Of a DNA stretch of 64,000 bases, positions 33,648 to 43,061 are shown one piece after another (positions within the stretch are counted from its first letter, which is position 1; each line of letters begins with the position of its first letter). The stretch is from the NCBI GenBank assembly GCA_022822725.1, contig JAJEAN010000007.1, positions 2,367,045 through 2,431,044 of the forward strand, written 5' to 3'. The DNA comes from Candidatus Latescibacterota bacterium (GTDB lineage: Bacteria > JAAXHH01). The notes beneath the pieces are model-generated. The model ran no database searches. It was not told where the DNA came from and worked only from the letters and a program-made list of their open reading frames with translations. The translations under genes and the position numbers were made by a program.

Positions 33648-35048
33648 ATGCCTCCCAAAACCATGTACGAGAAGGTCTGGGACCAGCACGTCGTCAGGGA
33701 GATGCCCGACGGGCTCACCGTCCTGTACATTGATGCCCACCTGATCCACGAGGTGACCTCTCCGCAGGCTTTCGAAGGGCTGCGGACCGCGGGCCGGAAA
33801 CTGCGGCGGCCCGACCTGACCTACGCCACGATGGATCACAACGTGCCCACCACCGACCGCTCCCTGCCCATGACCGACGAGATCGCGCGCCTGCAGGTGG
33901 ACATGCTGTCCCGGAACTGCGAGGAGTTCGGCGTGCCCCTGTACGATCTCGATTCGCCCCGCAACGGGATCGTCCACGTGATCGGGCCGGAACTGGGCAT
34001 CACGCAACCGGGCAGGACCATGGTCTGCGGCGACAGCCACACGTCCACCCACGGCGCCTTCGGCGCGCTGGCCTTCGGCATCGGGACGAGCGAGGTCGAG
34101 CACGTCATGGCCACGCAGTGCCTGCTCCAGAAGCGCTCCCGCACCTTCGAAATCCGCGTGGACGGCCTGTTGAGCGAAGGGGTGACGGCCAAGGACATCA
34201 TCCTGAACATCATCCGCCGCACCGGTACGGCCGGGGGCACGGGCACGGTAATCGAATACGCTGGGAGCACGATCCGCGGTCTTTCGATGGACGAACGGAT
34301 GACGATCTGCAACATGTCCATCGAGCTGGGCGCAAGGGCCGGCCTCATCGCGCCGGACGACACGACCTTCGAGTACCTGGCGGGGCGGGAGTTCGCCCCT
34401 GAAGGCGCGGCGTTCGACCGGGCCGTGGCGGAGTGGCGGACGCTGGCCACCGACGACGGGGCCGAGTTCGACGAGCGGCTCGCGCTTAAGGCGGACGAGA
34501 TCGTGCCCCAGGTTTCGTGGGGCACCAATCCCGGTATGGTGACGGACGTGACCGGCGTCGTGCCCGATCCCGGCGGGATGGACAGCGAGAACGACCGGCG
34601 GGCGGCGGAAAAGGCCTTATCCTACATGGCGCTGGAGCCCAACACGTCGATCACCGATATCGAGATCGACCGCGTATTCATCGGCAGTTGCACCAATTCC
34701 CGGTTGAGCGACCTGCGGGTGGCGGCGGACGTCATCAAGGGCCGCCGCGTATCGCCGCGGGTGACCGCCCTGGTGGTGCCCGGTTCCCACGCGGTCAAGC
34801 GGCAGGCCGAGGCCGAGGGGCTGGACCGGGTGTTCCAGGAAGCCGGTTTCGAGTGGCGCGAGGCCGGTTGCAGCATGTGCCTGGGCATGAACCCGGACAT
34901 CCTGCAACCCGGCGAACGTTGCGCCAGCACCTCGAACCGGAATTTCGAAGGCCGGCAGGGCCGGAACGGACGCACGCACCTGGTCAGCCCGCCCATGGCC
35001 GCGGCGGCCGCCGTCGCCGGCCGTTTCGTCGACGTGAGAGACTGGTAG
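33648..35048 (+). CDS. leuC: 3-isopropylmalate dehydratase large subunit
   Basis: LeuC is the [4Fe-4S] aconitase-fold subunit that isomerises 2- to 3-isopropylmalate in leucine synthesis. I start at the ATG at 33648 ([16 protein letters not shown]), giving 466 aa, the usual length; the frame extends to 33444 but runs through the promoter and repeats. Key segments are [23 protein letters not shown], cluster Cys in GSCTNSR (about 346-352) and CSMCLGMN (about 406-413), and [11 protein letters not shown]. leuD follows after 21 nt. leuA and leuB are not in the window. Confidence 0.96.
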   Translation: MPPKTMYEKVWDQHVVREMPDGLTVLYIDAHLIHEVTSPQAFEGLRTAGRKLRRPDLTYATMDHNVPTTDRSLPMTDEIARLQVDMLSRNCEEFGVPLYDLDSPRNGIVHVIGPELGITQPGRTMVCGDSHTSTHGAFGALAFGIGTSEVEHVMATQCLLQKRSRTFEIRVDGLLSEGVTAKDIILNIIRRTGTAGGTGTVIEYAGSTIRGLSMDERMTICNMSIELGARAGLIAPDDTTFEYLAGREFAPEGAAFDRAVAEWRTLATDDGAEFDERLALKADEIVPQVSWGTNPGMVTDVTGVVPDPGGMDSENDRRAAEKALSYMALEPNTSITDIEIDRVFIGSCTNSRLSDLRVAADVIKGRRVSPRVTALVVPGSHAVKRQAEAEGLDRVFQEAGFEWREAGCSMCLGMNPDILQPGERCASTSNRNFEGRQGRNGRTHLVSPPMAAAAAVAGRFVDVRDW

Positions 35049-35069
35049 GCACCGGAGAGGGAGTACAGC

Positions 35070-35738
35070 ATGGCGGAACCCTTTACCACGCACACCGGCC
35101 TGGCCGTCCCGCTCGACCGGATCAACGTGGACACGGACCAGATCATCCCCAAGCAGTTTCTGAAACGGATCGAGCGCACGGGGTTCGGCCAGTTCCTGTT
35201 CTACGACTGGCGGTTCACGGGCGACGGCTCGCCCGATACCGGTTTCGTACTCAATGAAGACCGCTACCGGGACGCCACGATCCTGGTGGCCGGGGACAAC
35301 TTCGGCTGCGGGAGTTCCCGCGAGCATGCGCCCTGGGCCCTGCAGGACTACGGCTTTCGCGTGATCATCGCGCCGTCCTTCGCGGACATCTTCTACAACA
35401 ACTGCTTCAAGAACGGACTGCTGCCCGTCGTGCTGCCCGGCGATACCGTGCGCCGCATGCTCCGCAGCGCGGCGGAACAGCACCCCTATTCCGTCTCGGT
35501 GGATCTCGAACGGCAGGTCGTCACCGAACCCGGCGGCGCGTCCGAGCCCAGCGGCGCTCCGGATTCCCGAGGCGCGTCCGAGACCAGCGACGCTCCCGAG
35601 CCCGGCGGCGCGTCCCACCCGTTCGAGGTCGACCCCTTCCTCAAGCACTTCATCCTGGAGGGTCTGGACGAAATCGGCTGGACCCTGCAATTCGAGGACG
35701 ACATAGCGGCGTATGAACGTACCCAGTGTACCGGTTGA
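35070..35738 (+). CDS. leuD: 3-isopropylmalate dehydratase small subunit with repeat insertion
   Basis: The 222-residue protein has the swivelling-domain motifs DTDQIIPKQFLKR (about 22-34) and GDNFGCGSSREHAPWAL (about 73-89). The C-terminal FLKHFILEGLDEIGWTL is intact. Between them (about 153-182) lies a 30-residue insertion of hexapeptides (EPGGAS, EPSGAP, DSRGAS, ETSDAP, EPGGAS), encoded by five 18-bp repeats, which is not usual for LeuD (about 200 aa). GAGAGGGAG precedes the ATG. The 3' end overlaps the sensor kinase gene by 26 bp. Confidence 0.94.
   Translation: MAEPFTTHTGLAVPLDRINVDTDQIIPKQFLKRIERTGFGQFLFYDWRFTGDGSPDTGFVLNEDRYRDATILVAGDNFGCGSSREHAPWALQDYGFRVIIAPSFADIFYNNCFKNGLLPVVLPGDTVRRMLRSAAEQHPYSVSVDLERQVVTEPGGASEPSGAPDSRGASETSDAPEPGGASHPFEVDPFLKHFILEGLDEIGWTLQFEDDIAAYERTQCTG
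35526..35615. repeat. Five 18-bp in-frame tandem repeats inside leuD
   Basis: Consecutive 18-bp units start at 35526, 35544, 35562, 35580 and 35598; the first and last are nearly identical (GA(A/G)CCCGGCGGCGCGTCC). Confidence 0.9.
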
Positions 35739-38472
35739 CCAACTGCTCGCGCTGTCCCAGGCCAGCGACGAAATGTTGCGCAGCGTGTTTCACCGGGACC
35801 GTCACGCCACCCTGCGCTCGGTGACCCGGTGCGTCCACGACCTGCTCCACGCCGAGTACTGCGGCATCTTCCTGGTGCCCGATGACGCGCCGCACGAGCT
35901 GGAGCTGACGGCGCAGTACTCGGACCTGACCGGCCACGACGATCCGCCGACCGTACGCCTGCGGATCCATAGCGCCGCGAAGGGCGGCATGACCGGCCAC
36001 ATCGCGGACCAGGGCGATGTCATGCGCCTGCGCGGGACGCAGATCACCGAAAGCCCCTTCTACACGGCGGAAGTCCGCGAATACCTGGCGAGCAAGAAAC
36101 TGCGCTCCCTCCTCGCCATTCCCCTGAAGGACCCCAAGGACATGGTGCTGGGACTCGTCAAGGTGGAGAACAAGAAGCGGCCCGACGGCACGCCCCTGGA
36201 GTCCGGCTTCGACGAGGCCGACGAGTCCATCGCCCGCATCCTGGCCAATACCATCTCGCTCGTCCTGGAACACCTGAGGACCGATTCCATCAACCGGAGC
36301 CTCGTGCAGGCGATCCACTCGATACGGGACCGTGGATCCATGCTCGACCGGATCCTGCAGTGCAGCCGGGCGCTGGTCCGCGCCGACCGTAGCGGTCTCG
36401 TCCTGTGGAACGATGCGCGCGGCGACCTGGTCATTGGCGCCCAGTTGGGGGAACGCACCCTGTCCCTTGGCCGTACGGTCCCGGGCCCCAGTGTCGTGCG
36501 TCGTCTATGGAACGATCCCGATCTGCGCGAGATCAGCGTCCCCGACGTTACGGCCGACCCGTACTACCATGCGATCGACGCCAGGACCCGCAGCCAGGCG
36601 GCCGTCAAGCTCCGGTTCGAAGACCGGGACATCGGCGTACTGAGCGTGGAGTCCTTCAGAAAAAACGCCTTTGACGGGCACGACCTGGAGATGCTCCAGT
36701 GGCTGGGCCACTACGCCGTCATCGCCTACCAGGTCGTCGGCAGGGAAGTCCAGTTCCGCGGGATCGTGGAGCGCCTCGTCGAACGGTCGCCCCATCGCGA
36801 CGAACTGCTCGACCGGATCCTCGTCAGCATACGGTCGATCTACGGTTTCACCGACTGCGTGATCTACACCGTGGACAACACGGCGCAGATGCTCCAGTGC
36901 CGGTCCTATATCGGCTGCGAGGGATTCGACGAAGACCCGTCGGTACTGAGCTACCGGTTCGACGACAACACCCTGGCGAGCAAAGTCTACCGCGACCGCA
37001 AGGGATACCTCTGCGTCGATCCCCGGACGGATCCTTACATAAGCCGGCATGCGCTCGAACGATTCGGCTTCACGTCGCCCATTCTCGCCATACCCCTCAT
37101 ATACAACGAGAAGGTCGTGGGCACGTGCACGCTCTGGAGCCAGTCCGGGAAGGTGACGCCCGGTCCGCATCACCTGGTCGAGATGGAGCCGTTCGCCCGG
37201 CTGGCGGCGGCCAACATCGCCCTGGCGGAGACCGAACAGCACCGCAGCACCGTGCTGGTATCGATCCAGGAGATCCTCACCCAGATGCAGACGGAGATGT
37301 CGCGGGAAAAGAACCTGCGTCTCATCCTCCAGGGCATCCAGACCGCGGGCTTCGACCGGGTGCGCATCTACGAAACGGACGAGACCCGGGAGAAGCTCGT
37401 GGGGATCGACTCGGTCGGCATGGAAGATCCGGCGTCCTTCGTCGGCTACTCCATGACCATTCGGGACAACCCTTACGTCCACCACGTGGCGAAACAGTCG
37501 CTCACCCGGCCCGCCGCCTGCTGGTTCGACCCCGCGGACCCGACGTTCTGGGGCACGGATCCTGCCGCCCCCAGCCTGGGCAAGGACGACGACCTGCCGT
37601 GGCTGGACGTTCCCCTGGTCATCGCGGGCAGGTTCTACGGGATGATCGGTGCGGACAACATGCATACCCGCCGCGAGATCACCAGCGACCACCTGGACTT
37701 CATGAACGTGGTGGGCGCTCTGACCGCGCAGGTGATCGCCAACACGCATACCGTCGAACTCCTGCGCGACCGCACCCGGGCAGAGGCGCGGAGCGAACTG
37801 GCCCAGCGGACGCTCCACGCGTTGAAGACGCCCGCGATGGCCACGCAGATCTTCCTCCGGCATCTCGGCGAGTCGGTTGTGGACATGCCGGCGAAAAACG
37901 GCCGGCCGGGAGAACTCATGGACAAGATCCGGGGGCAGGTCGACCGGATCGCCGCCATCGCGGAGGATATGCAGCGGTTGACCAGGCTGACTTTCACCCC
38001 GAAGCGAAAGGTGAATATCAACGAGTTGGTACGCCGCACCGTCCTGGACGGACTGATCGGCGACGACTGCCGCGCGGAGTTCGACTTCGTGGAGCCGGCG
38101 CCGTTCGTCGAGGCCAACGTGGAGGAGATCGACCAGGTCATTACCGAACTGACCGGTAACGCGTGGAAGGTCATGGCGTACCGGGGCGACATCCACGTAT
38201 CCACCCGGACGGGTTCCTCCGCCGACTATCCAAGGCTTTCTAACGGGAAGGAGGGCCGGTACGTGCTTATCGACGTGCGCGATACGGGCCCCGGGATCCC
38301 GGAGAAAGTGCTCAATGAACTCTTCGAACCCGGCGTGTCGACCACAGGCGGATCCGGGCTCGGACTGTATGCCATTAAGACCATCGCCGAGGAGCATCAG
38401 GGCGAGGTATGGCTCGAGGATACCGGCCCGCACGGTGCAACCTTTACTTTCGCCCTGCCCCTGGCGGGTTGA
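35713..38472 (+). CDS. Soluble histidine kinase with four GAF-like domains
   Basis: The 919-residue protein lacks membrane helices. Four GAF-like sensor modules occupy about 12-185, 205-345, 360-505 and 510-690; repeated signs are LLAIPLKDPKDMVLGLVKVEN, VKLRFEDRDIGVLSVES, SPILAIPLIYNEKVVGTCTLWS and DVPLVIAGRFYGMIGADN. A kinase core follows: phosphoacceptor His702 in LHALKTP, N box ELTGNAWKV, DTGPGIP and GGSGLGLY. GAF domains may bind small ligands, haem or nucleotides; the signal is unknown. It overlaps leuD by 26 bp and is followed 51 bp on by the receiver-phosphatase gene, its likely partner. Confidence 0.88.
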   Translation: MNVPSVPVDQLLALSQASDEMLRSVFHRDRHATLRSVTRCVHDLLHAEYCGIFLVPDDAPHELELTAQYSDLTGHDDPPTVRLRIHSAAKGGMTGHIADQGDVMRLRGTQITESPFYTAEVREYLASKKLRSLLAIPLKDPKDMVLGLVKVENKKRPDGTPLESGFDEADESIARILANTISLVLEHLRTDSINRSLVQAIHSIRDRGSMLDRILQCSRALVRADRSGLVLWNDARGDLVIGAQLGERTLSLGRTVPGPSVVRRLWNDPDLREISVPDVTADPYYHAIDARTRSQAAVKLRFEDRDIGVLSVESFRKNAFDGHDLEMLQWLGHYAVIAYQVVGREVQFRGIVERLVERSPHRDELLDRILVSIRSIYGFTDCVIYTVDNTAQMLQCRSYIGCEGFDEDPSVLSYRFDDNTLASKVYRDRKGYLCVDPRTDPYISRHALERFGFTSPILAIPLIYNEKVVGTCTLWSQSGKVTPGPHHLVEMEPFARLAAANIALAETEQHRSTVLVSIQEILTQMQTEMSREKNLRLILQGIQTAGFDRVRIYETDETREKLVGIDSVGMEDPASFVGYSMTIRDNPYVHHVAKQSLTRPAACWFDPADPTFWGTDPAAPSLGKDDDLPWLDVPLVIAGRFYGMIGADNMHTRREITSDHLDFMNVVGALTAQVIANTHTVELLRDRTRAEARSELAQRTLHALKTPAMATQIFLRHLGESVVDMPAKNGRPGELMDKIRGQVDRIAAIAEDMQRLTRLTFTPKRKVNINELVRRTVLDGLIGDDCRAEFDFVEPAPFVEANVEEIDQVITELTGNAWKVMAYRGDIHVSTRTGSSADYPRLSNGKEGRYVLIDVRDTGPGIPEKVLNELFEPGVSTTGGSGLGLYAIKTIAEEHQGEVWLEDTGPHGATFTFALPLAG

Positions 38473-38523
38473 GGCGGATCCGACCGCCGAACGGGCGAAA
38501 CGCTTTGACGGGCTGAGTGTGCC

Positions 38524-39687
38524 ATGACCAAACCCCTCATACTGCTCCTCGACGACGACCCCGCCATGACCGACGCCGTTTCCCTCGACCTGGAACCGGA
38601 TTTCGACGTGATCTGCGCCACCGGCGTGGACGAGTGCGTGGACCGGATCGGCAACGCCCGCGGCGCCGTCGACGTGGCGGTGATCGACATGTGGATCGAA
38701 ACGGACCGGGAAGGCGGACTCGAAGCGATCCGGCGCATCCGGGCCCTGGAGTCTCCGCCGGAATGCGTCGTGCTGACCGCGTACGGCACCCAGCCCAACA
38801 TCGTGAAGTGCATGGAGGCGGGCGCCTTCAGCTACGTGGAGAAATCGGGCCGGATCGCCGACGACACTACCGGCCTCCTGGTCACGGCCATCAACCGGGC
38901 GCTGGAGACGCGTCACCTGAAACAGCTTGAGGCGGCCCAGGAACAGATCAAGGCGGACGAGCGCCTCAAGCAGGACATCCAGCGCGCGTACGAGATCCAG
39001 CGTTCCATGCTGCCCCAGGAGGACCTGCGGCACGCCGGCATGCAGTTCACCGGCTACTGCCGTCCGGCCGAGAACGTGGGGGGCGACTACTACGACTACT
39101 TCGCGCTGCCCGACGGGCGGGTCGGCCTGCTGATCGGCGACGTCACCGGCCACGGGTTCAACGCGAGCCTGATCATGGCCATGGCCCGCAGTTGCCGGTC
39201 CACCCAGACCCGGATCGACCCGGATGTCTCCCCGGTCATGGACGCCCTCAACCGGATCGTGCAGACGACCGGTCCCGACTGGCTGTTCATGACGGCCTGC
39301 TACCTGGTGATCGATCCGGACGCGCGTCGGTTCGCCTACGCCAACGCCGGCCATCACTTTCCGCTTCACTACCGCGCAGACACGCGCACGGCCGAACCCC
39401 TGGAGTCCACCAGTCCCCTGCTGGGGATCGACGCCGAAACGAACTTCGAAGCCGTGGAACGGCCGTGGAGCCCGGGCGACGCCCTGGTCCTCTTTTCGGA
39501 CGGAATCGTCGAAGCGGAGAACGCGACCGAAGAGATCTTCGGCGAGAACCGCCTTCGGGACGTCGTGGAAACTCACGGGCACCGGCCGCCTTCGGACCTG
39601 AAGGAACAGATCATCGATGCCGTCGAGGGGTTCAGCCAGGGCGTGCCGTTTATGGACGATGTGACGCTCCTGGTGGCGAAGCTCTAG
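38524..39687 (+). CDS. Response regulator with PP2C/SpoIIE-type phosphatase output (RsbU-like)
   Basis: Residues 1-125 form a receiver: acidic D10-D12, phosphoacceptor Asp55 in VAVIDMW, Thr85 and Lys107. A helical linker follows (LKQLEAAQEQIKADERLKQDIQRA, about 132-155). The PP2C-like domain has QRSMLPQ, GGDYYDYF, LLIGDVTGHG, YANAGHH and LFSDGIVEAEN, all typical metal-binding positions. Such proteins dephosphorylate anti-sigma-factor antagonists in partner-switching pathways. No STAS or RsbW-like gene lies nearby, so the target is unknown. Confidence 0.9.
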   Translation: MTKPLILLLDDDPAMTDAVSLDLEPDFDVICATGVDECVDRIGNARGAVDVAVIDMWIETDREGGLEAIRRIRALESPPECVVLTAYGTQPNIVKCMEAGAFSYVEKSGRIADDTTGLLVTAINRALETRHLKQLEAAQEQIKADERLKQDIQRAYEIQRSMLPQEDLRHAGMQFTGYCRPAENVGGDYYDYFALPDGRVGLLIGDVTGHGFNASLIMAMARSCRSTQTRIDPDVSPVMDALNRIVQTTGPDWLFMTACYLVIDPDARRFAYANAGHHFPLHYRADTRTAEPLESTSPLLGIDAETNFEAVERPWSPGDALVLFSDGIVEAENATEEIFGENRLRDVVETHGHRPPSDLKEQIIDAVEGFSQGVPFMDDVTLLVAKL

Positions 39688-39771
39688 ATTATGGCGTAGC
39701 GCGCCGGTCTTCGGGGCAGGCGCTCGCGACATCCGGGAAGGCACGCGGGACCATATGCCGAGTACTCCGTT

Positions 39772-40353
39772 TTGAAGATCATCGAAGAACCCCTGAATAT
39801 GCTGGCCGAACACGGCCACGTACCTATCGCCTACGAGGTGAGATCCCGTTTCCGGGCCGACCCGGCGGGTGGCGGCCTGGGGGGTATCGCGCTGGTGGAA
39901 GAACCGGTGGATCTCCCCTACGTAAAGGACTACGATCAGACCTCTGAGGAAGGGCCCGCAAGGTGGCCCGCCCGATGGCTCGACCGGTGGGACACATCGG
40001 CGTGGGGATTGCTCGCGGCCTACGACGGCGCCCGGCGGGTGGGCGGCGCGTTGCTCGCCCGCCGCACGCCGAACGTAAACATGCTGGAGGGCCGGGACGA
40101 CCTCCTGGTGCTCTGGGACCTGCGCGTCCACCCCGACTATCGCGGGACCGGCGTAGGACGAAAGCTATTCGAGACCGCGATGGACTGGGGGCGGCGCCAC
40201 GGCTGCGTCGAGATGAAAATCGAAACCCAGAATACCAATGTGCCCGCGTGCCGGTTCTATGCCCGGCAGGGGTGCCGCCTGGGTGCCATCATTTCCCACG
40301 CATACGAAGAGTTCCCGGACGAGATCATGCTGATCTGGCGCCTGCCGCTGTGA
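39772..40353 (+). CDS. GNAT family N-acetyltransferase
   Basis: The 193-residue protein has a GNAT core: LLVLWDLRVHPDYRGTGVGRKLFETAMDW holds strand 4 and the acetyl-CoA loop (RGTGVG), then MKIETQNTNVPACRFYARQGCRLG, the conserved C-terminal helix-strand. The longest frame starts with TTG at 39772 without a clear ribosome site; an ATG at 39799 is an alternative. The acceptor is unknown. It stands alone between the regulator pair and the PhyH gene. Confidence 0.82.
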   Translation: MKIIEEPLNMLAEHGHVPIAYEVRSRFRADPAGGGLGGIALVEEPVDLPYVKDYDQTSEEGPARWPARWLDRWDTSAWGLLAAYDGARRVGGALLARRTPNVNMLEGRDDLLVLWDLRVHPDYRGTGVGRKLFETAMDWGRRHGCVEMKIETQNTNVPACRFYARQGCRLGAIISHAYEEFPDEIMLIWRLPL

Positions 40354-40498
40354 CGGGCATTTCCGCCTTGCGTCCCGGTTGCCCCGGCTATAATGTGGAA
40401 TATCCGGCAGGCCGGGAAGTCCAGCGGCAAAGGACCATCCCGCGAATTCCACCCCACAGTGAAGTTACGCCCTGTGTAGCGCTTCCCGTGTCGGTTGC

Positions 40499-40525
40499 TT
40501 GACTATAGTTGTACAATTGTACAAT
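40499..40525 (+). promoter_or_regulatory. Promoter with a doubled palindromic operator upstream of PhyH
   Basis: TTGACT (40499-40504) and TACAAT (40520-40525) form a promoter with a short 15-bp spacer. Two adjoining copies of the palindrome TTGTACAA (40509-40516 and 40517-40524), together a perfect 16-bp dyad, cover the spacer and the -10. A regulator bound there would block RNA polymerase. Confidence 0.5.
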
Positions 40526-40600
40526 ACGTATTCTCATCTATACACATTCTCGTCAGGTACCCTCACTGACGACAACCGGAACCAGCACTCGGAACTCGCC

Positions 40601-41449
40601 ATGCATCCCACGCCCCTGACCGAATCCCAGCGCCGGTCCTTTGAAGAAGACGGTTACCTGATCGTCCCGGGCGCGCTGGATCCTGGCCAGCTCGAAACGC
40701 TGACGGAGACCGGCGACCGGCTCATGGAAGGGTTCGAGCACCCCGGCTACTACGCCCATCGCCGTCCCGGCCTCGTACAGGAGCAGCCCTTTCTTGACCT
40801 CGTGACGAATGAGCGCACGGTCCCGCGGATCGTGGCGCTGCTCGGTTTCAATATCCACATCACGAACACGGCGCTCATCTACAAGCACCCCGAGGCGCCG
40901 GGGGATACCGAGGAGGTCAACTGGCACCGCGATGTGGGCGTCTCACTGGACGTGGGCCACGTGGTGCTTCCCTTCGTCGGCCTGAAGATCGGTTATTGCC
41001 TGACGGATTTTCCCGAACCGGACACGGGGGCGACCATGTTCGTCCGGGGCAGCAACAACATGAAATCCGCGCTGCCGATACGAAAGGGCCGGATGCATCC
41101 TGACGAATACGTACAGCCGATCCTTCGGGCCGGCGACGCCTTCCTCTTCGAAAACCGCACCTATCACGCGCCTGCATTGAACTTCACGAGCCAGGTCGCC
41201 AAGGTCGTCATCTACGGCTACCACTACCGGTGGATCAAGCCGGACCATTACATGCGGTTCTACAACGGCGTGCCGCAGCCCGATGACGGCCTGCTCGCGG
41301 CCACCGACGACATCGGACGCCAATTGCTGGGCGCCACCGTGGACTCCGAGGGACGCGAGGCGCCCGACGGCATCGACTGGTCCATCCGGGAATGGGCCGA
41401 CCGGCACGGACTCGACGTGGCGCAGTACACGCATACCGTAGAAGTTTGA
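40601..41449 (+). CDS. Phytanoyl-CoA dioxygenase (PhyH) family protein
   Basis: I start at the ATG at 40601 (MHPTPLTESQRRSFEEDGY), giving 282 aa; the open frame reaches back to 40499 but runs through the promoter. The FEEDGYLIVPGALDPGQ N-terminus, the HRD metal pair in VNWHRDVGVSLD (about 104-115), GATMFVRGSNN and the distal His in RTYHAPALN (about 186-194) fit an active 2-oxoglutarate/Fe(II) dioxygenase. Substrate unknown. The creatininase-family gene follows 37 bp later and the P-loop gene after that, so the three may form one operon. Confidence 0.88.
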   Translation: MHPTPLTESQRRSFEEDGYLIVPGALDPGQLETLTETGDRLMEGFEHPGYYAHRRPGLVQEQPFLDLVTNERTVPRIVALLGFNIHITNTALIYKHPEAPGDTEEVNWHRDVGVSLDVGHVVLPFVGLKIGYCLTDFPEPDTGATMFVRGSNNMKSALPIRKGRMHPDEYVQPILRAGDAFLFENRTYHAPALNFTSQVAKVVIYGYHYRWIKPDHYMRFYNGVPQPDDGLLAATDDIGRQLLGATVDSEGREAPDGIDWSIREWADRHGLDVAQYTHTVEV

Positions 41450-41486
41450 CCGGAAGCCTGAACCAACCATTGACCCGCAGGAAACC

Positions 41487-42212
41487 ATGTACCTGAAGCA
41501 CATGCTTCCCCATCAACTGCGCCAGGCGGTGGAACCGGGCGACCCGCTGCTGGTTCCCGCCGGTTGCATCGAGACCCACGGCCCCCATATGGCCATCGGT
41601 CACGACACGATCATCGTGGAGGAGATCTGCGCGCGCGTGGCGAAGCACCGGGATGTGGTCATCTCACCGCCCTTCGATTTCGGCCCCACCGGTTACGCTC
41701 TGGGCGGTCCCGAGGACGGCACCATCGACCCCGATTACGATGCCTTCGGTTCTTTCGTAAAGTCCATTCTGCGCAATTTCCTGGAGATGGGCTTCGGGCG
41801 TATCTACGTAATCATCATGCACCAGGGCATGGAGGCCCCGCTGGCGCTGGCCTTCAAGAAGGCCGCGGCAGAACTGTCCTTCGAAATGGTCCTGGCCGAA
41901 GGCAGGCCGCGGGGATGGTGGGCAGACGCCAGGATGTCCAGGGAGGCCCGCCGGTTCGGCAGGATACAGGTCCACCCCATGATCCTTCCCGCCGCGTCCC
42001 CACCGGCCGGCGGCGACCACGCCGGGTACAACGAAACTTCCTTCCTGCTGGCCACGCGCCCGGAACTGGTGGACCAGGGCCGCCTCGACGAGAACGCGCC
42101 GTGGTACTGCCGGCAGGACGAAGACCGGAACAGCTGGACGGCCAACGCGGCGCATGGGGAAGCCATGGTCGCAGCGGTCGTAGACGCCTGGGTCGAGTTA
42201 TTGCAGAGCTGA
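41487..42212 (+). CDS. Creatininase family protein
   Basis: The 241-residue protein has the metal-binding pattern PAGCIETHGPHMAIGHDTII (about 21-40; Glu, His and Asp ligands), FGPTGYALGGPEDGTI and AGYNETS late in the chain. Family members are Zn/Mn amidohydrolases acting on creatinine, mycofactocin peptides or formamide intermediates; no mycofactocin genes are here, so the substrate is open. GGAAACC precedes the ATG. Sixteen base pairs containing its stop codon are duplicated immediately downstream. Confidence 0.88.
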   Translation: MYLKHMLPHQLRQAVEPGDPLLVPAGCIETHGPHMAIGHDTIIVEEICARVAKHRDVVISPPFDFGPTGYALGGPEDGTIDPDYDAFGSFVKSILRNFLEMGFGRIYVIIMHQGMEAPLALAFKKAAAELSFEMVLAEGRPRGWWADARMSREARRFGRIQVHPMILPAASPPAGGDHAGYNETSFLLATRPELVDQGRLDENAPWYCRQDEDRNSWTANAAHGEAMVAAVVDAWVELLQS

Positions 42213-42234
42213 ATTTTCGCAGGGCTGAATTACA
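42203..42234. repeat. 16-bp duplication across the creatininase-family stop codon
   Basis: GCAGAGCTGAATTTTC (42203-42218) is followed by GCAGGGCTGAATTACA (42219-42234). The stop TGA is 42210-42212, so the second copy repeats the stop. Confidence 0.7.
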
Positions 42235-42282
42235 ACAGAGATGCATATCGTTTCGAACCCATAACCGTGGAAGGAGCAACAC

Positions 42283-42993
42283 ATGCGGTCCATTTTCGTC
42301 GGTATCGAATACGCCGGCAAGTCCACTCTGATCGATCACCTGGACGCCTACTACCAGAAACGGCGGCGCCGGACCCATCTCGACGATCACTTCACCATCC
42401 CGGACGCTTCCCTGAGTCCCGTTTCCCGGGCGCAGTATATCCACTATCCCGACGACGTAAAGGAACGCATGCAGCGGATGCAGCTTCACTACCACGTGGA
42501 GGTCATTCGTAACTACCCCCACACGCTGATCGCTGGCTGGCACATCGAGGAGAAGATCTACTGCGACGTATACGGCAGCGTGGAGGGGAATCCCTACTAT
42601 CCCAACTACGTCGAACACAACCAGCGGCACTACGAGGTGATGGTCCTGGAAGCCCGGCTGCCCGACGTCGTGCTGATCCACCTCACCGCCGACGACGAGG
42701 CGATCCGCGAGCGCATGCGCACGGACCCCCACGAGTACCAGATCATCGACGAGAAGGACATTCCGGATCTCAAGAAACGCTTCGAGGACGAGGTCGACCA
42801 ATCGCTCCTGACGCGCAACGGCCACCTGGTCACGCTGGATACGACCGAAAAGTCACCCGCGGAGTCGTTGGACGAATTGCTGCTGAAGACCGATCCGATG
42901 GTGACCGACGGCGAACTGGCCATGCGGGCCATGCCGGTTCCCGACGGGGATTACGAGGTGCATTACGAGAACGGTGTAAGGAAGATGGTGTAG
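42283..42993 (+). CDS. P-loop kinase-like protein
   Basis: The 236-residue protein has a Walker A motif FVGIEYAGKST (about 5-15), a mid-chain HTLIAGWHIEEKIYCD and VVLIHLTADDEAIRERMRTD (about 126-145), which looks like strand 4 and the lid region of thymidylate-kinase-type nucleotide kinases. The C-terminal 40 residues are acidic. The substrate is unknown. AAGGAG lies 6 nt before the ATG. It follows the creatininase gene in the same direction. A G9CAG5 stretch begins just at its stop. Confidence 0.75.
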   Translation: MRSIFVGIEYAGKSTLIDHLDAYYQKRRRRTHLDDHFTIPDASLSPVSRAQYIHYPDDVKERMQRMQLHYHVEVIRNYPHTLIAGWHIEEKIYCDVYGSVEGNPYYPNYVEHNQRHYEVMVLEARLPDVVLIHLTADDEAIRERMRTDPHEYQIIDEKDIPDLKKRFEDEVDQSLLTRNGHLVTLDTTEKSPAESLDELLLKTDPMVTDGELAMRAMPVPDGDYEVHYENGVRKMV

Positions 42994-43061
42994 GGGGGGG
43001 GCAGGGGGAAGTGATAGGTTTTTAAGGTTTTTTGGATTTTTTTTAAGTCCATAACGAGATC

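Noticed and set aside
36505-40131. 1208-codon open frame on the minus strand
   Set aside because: It lies opposite the kinase and phosphatase genes, whose domains are clear. The antisense frame has repetitive His/Arg/Val composition and no recognisable domain: a high-G+C shadow.
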